NCBI RefSeq assembly: GCF_003833015.1
Contig: NZ_RJLQ01000025.1
Span: 1 to 63,844 of the forward strand
Direction of reading: 5' to 3'
DNA from: Clostridium sp. E02
GTDB taxonomy: Bacteria > Bacillota > Clostridia > Lachnospirales > Lachnospiraceae
Length of the DNA stretch: 63,844 nucleotides
The notes beneath the pieces are model-generated. The model was not told where the DNA came from. It worked only from the letters and a program-made list of their open reading frames with translations, and did not search any database. Shown here one piece after another: positions 27,071-38,500 of the stretch. Both the position numbers and the translations under genes were made by a program. Positions within the stretch are counted from its first letter, which is position 1. Each line of letters starts with the position of its first letter.

Positions 27071-27472
27071 ATGGAATATAAAAATAGTAATAAAGTGGTT
27101 TACTCATGCAAATACCATGTGGTCTGGTGTCCCAAATATCGGCGTAAGGTTCTTGTAGGTTCAATTTCTGAACGATTAAAGGAGCTGATAGATCAAAAAT
27201 GTTTAGAAATTAAGGCAGATATAATTGAAATGGAAATAATGCCTGACCATGTGTACATGCGGATAGAAGTAGCTCCACAATTTGGAATTAATAAAGCGGT
27301 TCGCAGTGTTAAGGGTTATACATCGTCAGTTTTACGCAAAGAATTTAAAGAACTGACAACTCGCCTTCCTTCTCTTTGGACGAACAGTTACTTTGTATCC
27401 ACGGTTAACAATGTACCGCAAACGGATATTAAAAAGTATATAGAAAGCCAAAAAACGTCTGAAAGGAAGTAA
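27071..27472 (+). CDS. IS200/IS605-type TnpA-like transposase with altered HUH motif
   Basis: A 133-residue Y1 transposase-fold protein. Conserved blocks are YHVVWCPKYRRKVL near the N-terminus, MPDHV mid-protein, and STVNN followed by KKYIESQ at the end. The catalytic tyrosine (Tyr123) is present. The HUH motif reads H60-V-Y62 instead of H-V-H, so one of the two metal-binding histidines is missing and cleavage is probably lost. No TnpB gene and no clear end hairpins were found. Either a decayed insertion sequence or a co-opted DNA-binding protein. Confidence 0.85.
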   Translation: MEYKNSNKVVYSCKYHVVWCPKYRRKVLVGSISERLKELIDQKCLEIKADIIEMEIMPDHVYMRIEVAPQFGINKAVRSVKGYTSSVLRKEFKELTTRLPSLWTNSYFVSTVNNVPQTDIKKYIESQKTSERK

Positions 27473-27507
27473 ATCTCTGGAAAGTGAAAAGAAAGGAAGG
27501 TAGAATT

Positions 27508-28350
27508 TTGTCAGAAGAATACCAAATTTATGGTGAGACAATTAATAAAGCTGAGAAAAAAAGTTATTGGGATGCTGCCAAAGGACTTCAGCAAGTAGAT
27601 GGTCTTAAACCTACAAAATATTTATCTGAATTGGCAGATGCAAATATCGACGGCGAACTGTCATATGGTCAAATTGAAGATTTATTATATAAACGGTATG
27701 AAACTGAAACCAACGAGGATATTCAGAATCGCAATAAGGAAGCGGATCTTGTAGCTGCCAGAATTGCGCATATTCTTGATAGTCCGGGTTATCCTTTAAA
27801 AATCACTTCGCTTAAAGCAATTCATAAAGAGCTTTTTAAGGATATTTACGATCATGCGGGGCAATTTAGGAAGGTCAATATCTATAAATCCGAACCAATC
27901 CTAAATGGAGAAACAGTAAAGTATACGAATTATACAGCTTTGGAAGATACACTTGAGTATGATTTTGATACTGAAAAAAATAAAAGTTATGCCGGTCTTA
28001 CGGAAGAGAAGGTAATTAGGCGAATTGCTTCTTTTACTTCTTCCATCTGGCAGGCGCATCCATTTATGGAAGGGAACACGAGAAGTACAGCAGTATTTAT
28101 GGAGTGTTATCTTAATAATATGGGATTTTCAGTTGATAACACCATGTTTAAAGATTACAGCCAATACTTTAGAAATGCGCTTGTGAGAGCAAATTTTGCG
28201 GATTACAAGAATGGAATTACAGAAACGAACCAATACATTGAAAATTTCAATAAAAATCTACTTTTAGGTGGAGAGTTTCAATTAAGAAATCGGGATCTTA
28301 TTTTAAAAGAACGTTTTACACCTGGCAGAGATAGAGGAATCGAACGATAG
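27508..28350 (+). CDS. Fic-domain protein (putative AMP transferase)
   Basis: A 280-residue Fic protein. The active-site motif HPFMEGNTRS at residues 184-193 matches HxFx(D/E)GN-xR, and a flap (KVNIYKSEPILNGETVKYTN) lies upstream. These enzymes transfer AMP from ATP to hydroxyl groups on target proteins and often act as toxins. The N-terminal 60 residues (GLQQVDGLKPTKYL, GELSYGQIEDLL) resemble a fused VbhA-type antitoxin helix, with DG in place of the usual EG and no Ser/Thr at its start. TTG at 27508 is chosen because GGAAGG lies 8 nt before it; an ATG at 27484 overlaps the site region. It follows the IS200-like gene by 35 bp. Confidence 0.88.
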   Translation: MSEEYQIYGETINKAEKKSYWDAAKGLQQVDGLKPTKYLSELADANIDGELSYGQIEDLLYKRYETETNEDIQNRNKEADLVAARIAHILDSPGYPLKITSLKAIHKELFKDIYDHAGQFRKVNIYKSEPILNGETVKYTNYTALEDTLEYDFDTEKNKSYAGLTEEKVIRRIASFTSSIWQAHPFMEGNTRSTAVFMECYLNNMGFSVDNTMFKDYSQYFRNALVRANFADYKNGITETNQYIENFNKNLLLGGEFQLRNRDLILKERFTPGRDRGIER

Positions 28351-28359
28351 AGTAAAGAT

Positions 28360-28388
28360 TTGTAAAAACTACCATAATATGGTATAAT
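28360..28388 (+). promoter_or_regulatory. Promoter of the holin-like toxin
   Basis: TTGTAA (28360-28365) and TATAAT (28383-28388) have a 17-bp spacer. The -10 element sits inside an 8-bp inverted repeat (ACTACCAT at 28369-28376, ATGGTAGT at 28393-28400), which could be a protein-binding site. Confidence 0.7.
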
Positions 28389-28418
28389 TTTTATGGTAGT
28401 CAATCTGCCGGGTGGTTT

Positions 28419-28438
28419 CCATCTCCGAAAGGAGGTGG
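28419..28438 (+). promoter_or_regulatory. Hairpin hiding the toxin ribosome-binding site
   Basis: CCATCTCC pairs with GGAGGTGG around a GAAA tetraloop, closing the Shine-Dalgarno sequence in an 8-bp stem about 8 nt before the toxin ATG. This is a normal layout for type I toxins, whose mRNA is not translated until processed. Confidence 0.75.
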
Positions 28439-28445
28439 TGATTGT

Positions 28446-28547
28446 ATGAGCACATATGAGGAATTTATGGTTATCATAAATGTTGTAGCATTAATCGTTG
28501 CAATACTTGTATACGTGAACAGCAATGACAAAGGTACAAAAAAATAA
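28446..28547 (+). CDS. Holin-like type I toxin peptide
   Basis: A 33-residue peptide, MSTYEEFMVIINVVALIVA then a short charged tail ending DKGTKK. One membrane span follows a small polar start, matching the small 'putative holin-like toxin' peptides of Clostridia and related type I toxins that damage the membrane. Its ribosome-binding site lies in a stable hairpin, and the segment after the gene (AACCACCC at 28546-28553) is complementary to GGGTGGTT at 28410-28417 upstream, so the mRNA can fold end to end. The matching antisense RNA is expected on the opposite strand of 28548-28650 but cannot be shown here. Confidence 0.75.
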   Translation: MSTYEEFMVIINVVALIVAILVYVNSNDKGTKK

Positions 28548-28712
28548 CCACCCTGCCAACCAAGCTATAGGTGATTATTTTTTAAACATTTATTAATTTG
28601 GAAGCCACTCTGTGGAGTTGGCTACCCTTTGTACCTTTAGAATAACATGAATTAATAAAGTTGTCAAATCTGATACTTATAAATAGAGTGGATATAAAAG
28701 GGAGGAAATGAG

Positions 28713-29426
28713 ATGAAAAAGAGGTTAATAGGAGCAATATTATCAGCAGCGCTTTCAATAACGTTGGCAACACCGGCATTTGCAGCAATCATCTGGACAC
28801 CGGATAAGTTACCGGAAGGGTACACCACCAATGAGTGGGAGAATAAGGATTTTAGTTTTTATTCCGGAAATGCAATTAAAAGAGATACTTATACATACTA
28901 TGTAAAAGATCTCCATGGGAATTTCATGAAAAATGCAACATTTGCCGGAGGCTCCAGAACAGATGAAAATGGTGCCTTTATATTTGCAGATGGGTTTGTT
29001 CCTTCTTATGGAACAAGTGATGCAGAGATTGAGTATATACTTTCACAACCGTATGAACAAGATCGTTGGCACCAAGAAACTTTAAAACCAGTGAATAAAA
29101 AAGGGATTAGTAACTACTGGTATGGGGATAGCAAAACTTCTAGATATAAAAGTAATTGGGATTGGCTTATGGTAGCTCCCGATGGAACGGAAGACGGACT
29201 AAAATACGCATATTGTTTTAATGAGTATGGGTATCTTTACACTAATACCATTACTCCGGACGGCTACATGGTGAATGCATTGGGACAGCTCATGATAGAT
29301 GGAAATGTAAAAACGATTAATCCTAGAGAGATTATTAGTAATTATAACAATTATCCAATTGGATATCTAATTTATGATCCACAGACTCGTGCGGAACGGG
29401 AAGCGACTCCTAATCCATACTTCTAA
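28713..29426 (+). CDS. Secreted protein ending in a CW-like TPDGY module
   Basis: A 237-residue protein with a clear signal peptide (RLIGAILSAALSITLATPAFA). The start follows GGGAGG. The middle is not recognised. Residues 140-200 (NYWYGDSKTS, YAYCFNEYGYLYTNTITPDGYMVNALGQL) match the end module of the larger CW-repeat proteins in this window, so it may be a reduced relative. It ends ATPNPYF and is followed by a terminator. Confidence 0.75.
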   Translation: MKKRLIGAILSAALSITLATPAFAAIIWTPDKLPEGYTTNEWENKDFSFYSGNAIKRDTYTYYVKDLHGNFMKNATFAGGSRTDENGAFIFADGFVPSYGTSDAEIEYILSQPYEQDRWHQETLKPVNKKGISNYWYGDSKTSRYKSNWDWLMVAPDGTEDGLKYAYCFNEYGYLYTNTITPDGYMVNALGQLMIDGNVKTINPREIISNYNNYPIGYLIYDPQTRAEREATPNPYF

Positions 29427-29460
29427 ATTAAGTATTACAAAAATAAAATAAGTTTTATAA

Positions 29461-29497
29461 AAGACTATCGGTTGATTCATAATCGGTAGTCTTTTTT
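29461..29497 (+). terminator. Rho-independent terminator before the giant gene
   Basis: AAGACTATCG and CGGTAGTCTT pair (one G-T) around a 13-nt loop and are followed by a T run. It isolates the 237-residue secreted protein gene from the giant gene that starts 24 bp later, so the latter may depend on read-through or an embedded promoter. Confidence 0.8.
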
Positions 29498-29521
29498 GTT
29501 GCAATCAAAGGAAGAGGAAGA

Positions 29522-32500
29522 ATGAAAAAACTGTTACGAAAACTAAACATAAAAAGAAAGACCGCAGGATTTTTGGCTGTGATTCTATCTGTGATGGCAT
29601 TTTTACCATACATTCCGGAAAACATTATTTCTCTTGCTGATTATGCGCAAGACATTGAACCAGCATCGTTCCCATCTTGGGATGCCAGCAGATACCAGGA
29701 AGAAGCAAATTGGAAAGTGTATGCGCCAACGGGTCTTATGTATGAAAACAAGGTATTTCACTTAGGCTCTCCAGTGAAGGAAGGAAACTTTCCGGCTGGA
29801 GCCAAGCAATATCTAGTAGAGAACAAACAGCATAGTAAAGGTGAATATAAGGAATTTGATAAAACTTTTATCTATTGTGTAGACGGCCATACTGAAAATG
29901 CAATGATCCATCTTGGGAGTCAGGCTTTTTTAGAAGGGTATTGGAGTTTAAATAATCTACCAAAGCAGTTTCCAAAAACTGAAGCTGCAAAAGATCCTAT
30001 TAGAAGAAAGTTTAACTTTTTAATGAATGTCTATGCCAGCTATATGGGACGAAACGACAGTATACAAGCCTGTAACGATGCCAATGCAGGAACCGCTAAA
30101 TATATTGTTGCTTCCGTGATTAACTGGGTGGCTGCCGATGAGTGTGGGTTTACTGGAACGGATTTAAAAGCAGATTTAAATACGTTTCAAGGCAGTAAAA
30201 ATTATCTATCGGTGGTAAAGCAGATGAATCCCAATGCCGTAGGGGATCGCTCGGTTTATAACCAGTTAACCAGTACCCAGATCCCAGGGGATTATAAAGC
30301 GAAGGGATGTAGTAACTGGGCAGATTGGATGTTTGCGATGGTATGGGACGCAGCGACAATAACCAAGGGATTGGAATCGGATGCAGAGGAAACTGTTTAT
30401 TATGCCAAGATGGATCATGCAACGGAGACTTATTCCATTACCATTCCATACCCTAGTGATGCGGTCAAAGCGTATTACCAGAAGTTTTCTGCAAAAGATT
30501 TATATGGAGACTGGGTTTACAGCGGTCCTACGGATGGAGGACTTGTCTTTACCTCCCAGTCTGGAGAAGTACCGGCAGATGGAAACGGAGTCGGAACTCT
30601 TTACTGGGCAAATCCAAACCAGGAGGGCTTAGAACTGGCAAAAGATATTGGTTCGGCTCAGCTGGCAACCTTTAAGTTCTATACTCAAATTCCGCGAGAA
30701 TATAAGTATGCTTTTGATATTTCCCAGACTTATTTCGCAGCAAAGCTGGACAAGGAATTAGAAATTCATGTTCGTGCCGGTTCTTTACCAGGGAAAGTAA
30801 AACGTTACCGCCACAAGGAAGGCTTTGGAACCAATTATAACGTTGGTCTTAATGTTTTTGATTCGGAAACCGGTAAGTCCCTAGCTGATACCCATTGGGA
30901 CATTTTAGAAAAATTTGATGATTCCCAGCTTGATGATAGTGATTTAGATCTTACTGATTCAGGAAGTTATTCTTCCAATCTTGGCTCCTTAACGGGAGCT
31001 TCCTGGGAAGAGGATCAGGGAGGGGATGAAGCCCGGATCTCGACCAATTATAGTGGAGATATGGGACTGAACGATTCGGATTCCAATCGTTTTAATCAGG
31101 CAAATGCATCCGGTTCCCAGTTTGACCGTTGGTCTGATCCGGAAAATGATCCATGTAATGCGGATGAGCATATTACAGATTCCGAGGGTGTTCTTCACTA
31201 CGTGGATTCCCAGGGAAAGATTCATAGTAAGATTGCTCACAAGGATGCTAGAAGCTACACCTATGAGAAAGGGTATTGTTCTGGACATCCAGCCCCTGTG
31301 ATTGAGTATGAGGATATCCCGGAACTGGAATACGATGAGGAAACCGGAGATCCAACTAACGAAGATCAAATTGAAGCGGTAAAAGAATATAATCAACAGC
31401 TTCATGACGAAGCGTGGGCAAAGTGGCTGGACGGGGTAAAAGAGTGCGAACAGCTGGTGGAACAGGGAGGATTCTTTCATGCCATTGATCCTAGCGGACA
31501 GACCCAAAAAGAAGCACTGGAACGGGACCGGGATCAGTTTTATCAGGACTATATCTCTTTGACCTATGAATATTCCGCAAAAGAATTAATACCGGCTCCC
31601 GGTTATTCCCTTCATGGAAGCCATCCCGATGACATTCCACTGGAATGGAGGACGGTTTCATCCAGTGAATTTAAAGATTCCCAGTCACATGGAGGATATC
31701 GGCTTAACAGTGCGTCCGGAACAGAAATGGAACAAAACTCCATACAGGCAGATCATTCCAACCAGCCGATTGAAGCCAATGCGTTGGAAGAGCCGATGTT
31801 TGTTACCCATGGATCTAAAGATAAATTAATCCGTTTTGGGACATTGGAATCCACTAATGAGACAAAAGCAGTGGAGATCAAAGAAGCAGCACCAGAACCC
31901 ATAGAAGAAGCTGCCATTGAGACAAAACCGGAGGAGACCAAAGAAACAACCCCGGAACTCACCGAAGAAGCAACCAATGAGACAAAACCGGAGGAGATCA
32001 AAGAAACAACCCCGGAACCCACCGAAAAAGCAACCAATGAGACAAAACCAGAGGAGACCAAAGAAACAGCACCGGAACCCACCGAAGAAGCTACCAATGA
32101 AACAAAACCGGAGGAGACCAAAGAAACACCCCCGGAACCTACCGAAAAAGCAACAGCCGAGACAAAACCAGAGACGGTTAGAGAAACGGAAGAAGAGAAA
32201 AACCCAGAAGAAACAGGTGAATCCACCGCTGAGACGAAATCGAACGCCAACAAAGAAACAGAGGCGGAACCGATAAAAGAGACACTTACAGAAATGAAAA
32301 CGGTACCCATAGAAAAAGCCACGCTTTCGGAACTTGGAAAAATTCAAAAGGCAACCAAATCCCAGATACAAAAAGTAAATGGTGGAATCACCTGGACGGG
32401 ATTGTTCCACCAGGTATCGGTTCGTTTCCAGATGGCTGCTAAAAAAATGACTTCTTTTTTCCAGTTAAAGAAGGAAAAGAAACGATCTTTTGGAGGGAGA

Positions 32501-35500
32501 AGCTCTCTGTCCGGACTTCCGGAATCCACACAGACAAGTCGGATCGATCCTCTGGATTCCTCCATTTCGGACTGGACCTTCATCGCCTATGACCATCGGA
32601 CAGAAGGAGAGATCCATTTTAATAAAAAAGACATGGACTTAAAGAAAGGGGAAAAAGATACCTACCATGCCTATGGGGACGCTCAGGGGGATGGAACCTT
32701 AGAGGGAGCGGTTTATGGTCTGTTTGCCTCCACAGACATTCCCCACCCAGATGGGCATTCGGGAGTTCTGTTTCGAAAGGACAACTTAGTTTCGGTAGCA
32801 GTCACAGACCGGAACGGAGATGGAAGTTTTTTAGCCATTACCCAGGCACCAGGCAATACCTACAATTACAAGACCGGAACCATAGAGGTGACACCGGATG
32901 GGTGGAAGGATTCTGCACCAATAAATCTTTACACAGCCATGCATCAGGCGGTTTTAAAGGAATCCGATGCTGAACGGTTTGAGGGACATACGGATCAAGG
33001 AAACAGAATTTCATTAATTGACAGTCGGAGGGAAACAGCTTCTGGTTATGAAAAACTTTCCTCCAATCAGGGAAGAGATGGAACAGGAACCAGCAGTCAT
33101 TTTTATCCCATTGAAAACAACGAAGCATTAAATGGCAATAGCTGGATCGGACGACCGCTCATTGTCAACGCAGACGGAACTCAGTACTACATGAAGGAAC
33201 TGACCCGTTCGGAAGGATATGAGTTGTCCATCTATGGAAAGGATGCAGCGGTTAGTAATAAAGATGCGTTTCAGGCAGGAGGGAATCCATCGGCAGAGGG
33301 CAGTGTGACAGCCGATTCTCTGGAAGTAGACCGATTGAAAAAGAGCAATACCTTTTTCATAAAAAGCAGTGGTGTTACAAATGGATACCGGATCTATGCC
33401 AAAGGAATCCCAGAGGGGGCTTCTTTCTACAAAACCAAAAGTCAAATTGTAGAAGATCCGAACAAAACCCATACGGAATACAGATCCAGAGAGGAGAATG
33501 CTCTAGCAGTAGAAGCTGGAGCCAGAGTGATTATAAACGGTTCCAGTGTGGAGGCAAATGAGGGGGATACCATTCCCCTGCCAAATGGGGAAACAGCAAC
33601 CATCACTAAAGTATCCGAACCGGAGTATGACTATACCGCAGTCCGACCAGATAATGCTCTGCGCTATACCATTCCTACATTTGAAGATAAGAAGGACACG
33701 GAAGATTTGATGGAGGATGCCAATGCTGCACTGAAAAAGGCTTCCTTCAAGGAGCCAGATGAGGGTGCCCCGTGGATGCTGATTCCGATTGAGGGAGAAA
33801 CCTTTGAAGAACAAGCCAAAAGCCTGTACGAAGGAATGGAAAAATCCGGGCTTTCCGTTTTTAACTGCTTACGGGTCGAGGAGATTACAGATGGAAAGGC
33901 TGTGATCCGATTCTCCTACCGAGTGGGAAATTCCATCTCTTATGGTGTATATGACGAAGGGTCAAAGATTCTCTATTTAAAAAAAGATATTGATTATAAC
34001 ATCAACGGAGCGGAATTACCTGGATATTTGTATGTACCATATACACCGGATCAGTTTGCAGATTCAACCGAAAACTCAAACGGATTTGTGACCTATGCAA
34101 AGGTAAGATTTGGTGAATTGTCAAAGACAAAAGCCGCCTATCCGGAAGATCTGTCAGCCATTACAGTGACAGAAAACCCGGAGCGTACTTACTGGGTATA
34201 CAGTGAGGGCGAACCGATCCGGAATAACGATGGAAGTATTAAGACAATCATGGTTCAGGAAGAAATACAGATTTCTCCTGGGTATGAGCTGAAAGACGTG
34301 GATACCCCTGTAACAGCTGTTTATGATGGGAAAGGTTATACCATAGAGGTGGGAGGGGAAAACGAAACCACATCCACCGATTACAAGATTACCTACACAG
34401 ATGATTTGGTAGAAGGAACCTATATAACCCCAGAGGAATACGCAGGAGAATACGGAAACATTTCTGTGACTCCAAATATGGCAGGAGCAGGAACTTATAT
34501 CAAAGCGGTAACTCTTCGCTATGACAAAAACCAGTTATATTCAGATGGTGGAACACGTCAAACAAAAGTTTCTGTAGAAGAGCGTCCCATTGTACAGAAG
34601 ATCAAGATTACAAAAGATATTTTTACCAAGGAGGATGGAACTTATGAAGATAACACCTATGGAGAGACTGGACATGAAGATAAGGTTACGGAAAACGGAG
34701 GAGGGAAAGAACATAACGCAAGATATTTAAAGAACTTCCGGTTCAAAACCTATTTAAAGTCCAACTTAGAACGGCTCTACCGGGCAGAGGACGGAACGGT
34801 TAAATGGCAGGATCGAAATGGAAATGAAGTGGATATCAGTGCGTACCGGGCAGATTTCCCTGAAAAAGTCCAGAAGCTGTATACCAGGGTAGCCTACCAG
34901 ACCAATCCATTAAGTAAGGATTCCAATAAGGCAGCAATCAGCAATACGGAACTTTATAACTATACCAATGGCTTGATTAATCCAGATCAGAACCTAGGCT
35001 ACACGGCGATTCTGGAGAAAACAAAGCAAAAAATCAAAGACAAGGCTGGAAATGAACGGGAGGTAAGCCGAAACAATTATGACAAATTCTTTGATTCCAT
35101 AAAAGTGGCCAATCAGGATAAATGGGATAGGACAGAAGATAAAAGTACTTCCTTTCAACCATTTGCAACAATTAAAAAACTACTGTTCGGTATAAACGGA
35201 AAAGAAAAGCAGTATCCAGCCGTACATAACAATGAAGAGATTGAAAATAGTATCAATACAACCGATACAGCCAAAGAAAATGCAATTCGTTCGGATCGTG
35301 TCCGACAGTTTGCAATCACTTGGTATTTAGACGATGAAGTAGCAAAACTGGTCAAAGATAATCCAGCTGGGGAGAAAGAAAGCGCCACAGGAAGCGAGAC
35401 ATATTCAGATGAAATCTACGATAAAGCCCTTTCCGAAGCGATCAAGAAGGCTGAAAACTATTTAAAGCCATTCTTTAGCTATGATCTTGATGAAATCTAT

Positions 35501-38500
35501 TCTATCAATTGGGACAGTGAAACAGACGGAGGAAAGGATAAAGACAATACAACACTTAGTGCAGATTTAGAAGATACCGGAGCCGGTTATTGCTATGGAA
35601 TATCAGAATATCTTCCATACGGAACTTATGTGACGGTAGAACAGCAGCCCTTTAACAAGGACTTAGGGGACTTTTTTAACAAGCATTATAAAACCGATGC
35701 ACCAAAGGAAATTGAGCTTCCTTCTGTCTATGAAGGTGGAAAGACGGGATCAGATCAGACCCCGGAGGGATTAAGCAGCTATTATCATTATAACGCAGCG
35801 GATAATGTCTCACAGCTTTCCTCTAAATATCATATCCGCTTTAATGAGGAATGGCCAGGAGAAAGCGGAGAAGATTTAAGGAAGTATGTAATAAAGGCGC
35901 ACAATTACCTGGGAGATTATGAAATTTATCAGTACGGCTTAGACCTTAACAAGCTTTCCGGCTCATCCTCTGGTGATCCTTCTGGAAAAGGACACTTTAC
36001 CATTACCCAGGGAGAGAATGATCCAGGTAAGGATTACTACAATACCATGGTCGATTCGGAAGAAGCTGGAGGAAATAAGGGCAGCCATTATCTGGCCGAT
36101 GATGGCAATGCCGGAAAGCAAACGGCAAATGGTTCCACCTACGAAACAGACGGGATCGAAAAAATTTACCGTTACGGTTCTGTATCCGAAGATAAACAGA
36201 CCAATAACAATGTTTCTTTTCCATCCGGTGATGGAGAGGTCTACCGGGACAATGTGACGGTTATGGAAGGAATGCAGACCGCTTATGAAGGGAAATATGC
36301 GTCCATGCTGGTACCGTGGAGTGTCGCAGAGCCAGCCGATGAAATGGCAGATACCCGGCAAAACAGTGACGGAAGTTCCAGTTATAAGGGGTATGGTTAT
36401 CGAAAATTTACAAATACCTTCTATAAAAGCCGGTTACGAATTGAAAAGCTAGATTCTGAAACAGGAGAGAATATCCTACATGATGGAGCCTTATTTGCCC
36501 TTTATGCAGCATCCAGAGAGGACGGAACGAATACGGACGGTCTGGTAACGTTTTATGAAGCGGATACCAAGATTAAAGGCTCAAAGGAATTTTTAGAAGC
36601 CATGGGAGCGGAGAAGATAAATAATTCTGGAGAAACATGGACCGGAACGGTACCAGCAGGAACCCCGATCTGTAAAGAGGAGGAGCAGGTAATTCTTGCC
36701 GATCCGGAAGGAAGAAGAACCGGGCAGTTTGAAGCAATTACGACCACTAGGGACGGAGTACAGGCGAGGGAAGAAGATTTAACAAGGACTTCTTATCAAG
36801 ATCAGAATACCGGATATTTGGTGACACCACAGCCCCTTGGGGCAGGAACGTATGTCCTGTGTGAGATTAAGCCACCAGCCGGCTATGTGAGAACCAAGCC
36901 GGTAGCCATTGAAATTTATTCCGACCAGACAACCTATTATCTTGACGGAAACCGGGACAGTCGGGTAGCCGCAGCCATCTATGAGGACAAGAATCAGGCT
37001 GGAACTAAGGTAGAAGATACCGCCAGAATCTATATAGGAAATACTCCAGTTCGACTCGAAGTGTCTAAGATTAAGGATTCGGATCATACCGTAACCTATA
37101 AAACGGATACCAGGCTTGAAGGGACAGAACTGGAATTAAAGCAGAAGTATGGAACTGAAAATTTAGAATTTGCTTATAAAAACGGAACTTACTTAGGATA
37201 TGCCTGGTACAAAGGAACTATGGAATACCTTCAGTCCAGAAAGGATGCTGGGGAGGATGTAAATCTGATTTATGTCGATGGTGTTTTTGCCGGCTACGGT
37301 CTCATAGAGAGAACACTGGATACCGATGATGATCAGAACCGGTATGTGGCAGGGGCAAAAATGGCTCTTTACGATGCCATAGCAGTCACAGAAAGTGGAG
37401 ATAGCGGAGATTTAAAATATCATGGCGTTGAAGTGGCCAGAGACCGGAATAATAATGTTCAGTCCGTAAAGGTACTAAAGGGCTATGCCGGAAATACCGT
37501 GGAGTTTTTAAGAAAGGAGGATACAGAAGGAAGCCTTACAGGAGAGACCGGGAATGGAACCTGGACCTATAAGACTATAGAAAGAGGGGATACCGATATC
37601 CTGTTTTACTCCCTTGGTGGGCTAAAGGTAACGGAAACCGAAACGGACGGAAAGATTTATGGCTATGATAAAGACGGGAATAGGGTTCAGGTAAAGAATC
37701 AGGAGTCCATTTATGTGTTAAAAGCTGGACAGCCATTCTTTGAACTTACCGGAGGGGATTTATTGGCAGTGAAATATAACTCTACCGATAAAGGTTTCAA
37801 TTTAAGCGCTGGTACTACCATGTATCATCTGAACAGTGATGGAAACCGGGATGCATATGTAAATCCTACCACTGGCATGGCTTTTGCTAAAGAAGGGGAA
37901 AAACTTCTGGTATGGCCAGTAAAGATCTCTCAGAGGGTAAACGGAGCTGTCATTGCCAGGGAGAAGATAAAAACCTGGAGAATTGCTGCGATCAACGCCG
38001 ATACGGATCAGGAATACATCACAGGAACTTACAACGGAAGCAATCTGGTAAAAAGCATGAATCCAGTGCTGAACGGCCATGGACTCCCGGAGTATTACCA
38101 GAGATCCGGGCAGACCTATAAAAAGGGAGATCCGGTTTATGACATTGACGGAGATTTTGTTCGCTACAAATACGATGATTTATTAACAGCTTTTAACAAT
38201 GCTTCCTACAGCATAAACAATCAGGCTGGAATGGAGGACATCGGAAAGGAAGAAAATACCACCGATGATAAGAAACTCTACCACCGTCAGGGGGAGTCCT
38301 GGGTAATGGAGAACACCTGGATTAGCGGAGAAAAGTATCCAAACGATCCGTTTCAGGCAGATATGACGGTGGGTCAGGCAGATATGCTAAAGAGAGTGAT
38401 TCCAGGAACCTATATCATGGAGGAAGTAACAGCTCCTTCCGGTTATACAAAAGGGTTCCCAGAAGGCATTACTGTAAATGAATCCAGAGAGGTTCAAAAG

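Noticed and set aside
31861-32180. Regularly spaced repeats as a CRISPR array
   Set aside because: The 60-bp units have no unique spacers, lie in a continuous reading frame and encode a Glu/Thr-rich stalk.
31753-32410. Long open frames on the minus strand across the ET-rich repeats
   Set aside because: They mirror the low-complexity repeat on the other strand and have no ribosome-binding site or family-like sequence.
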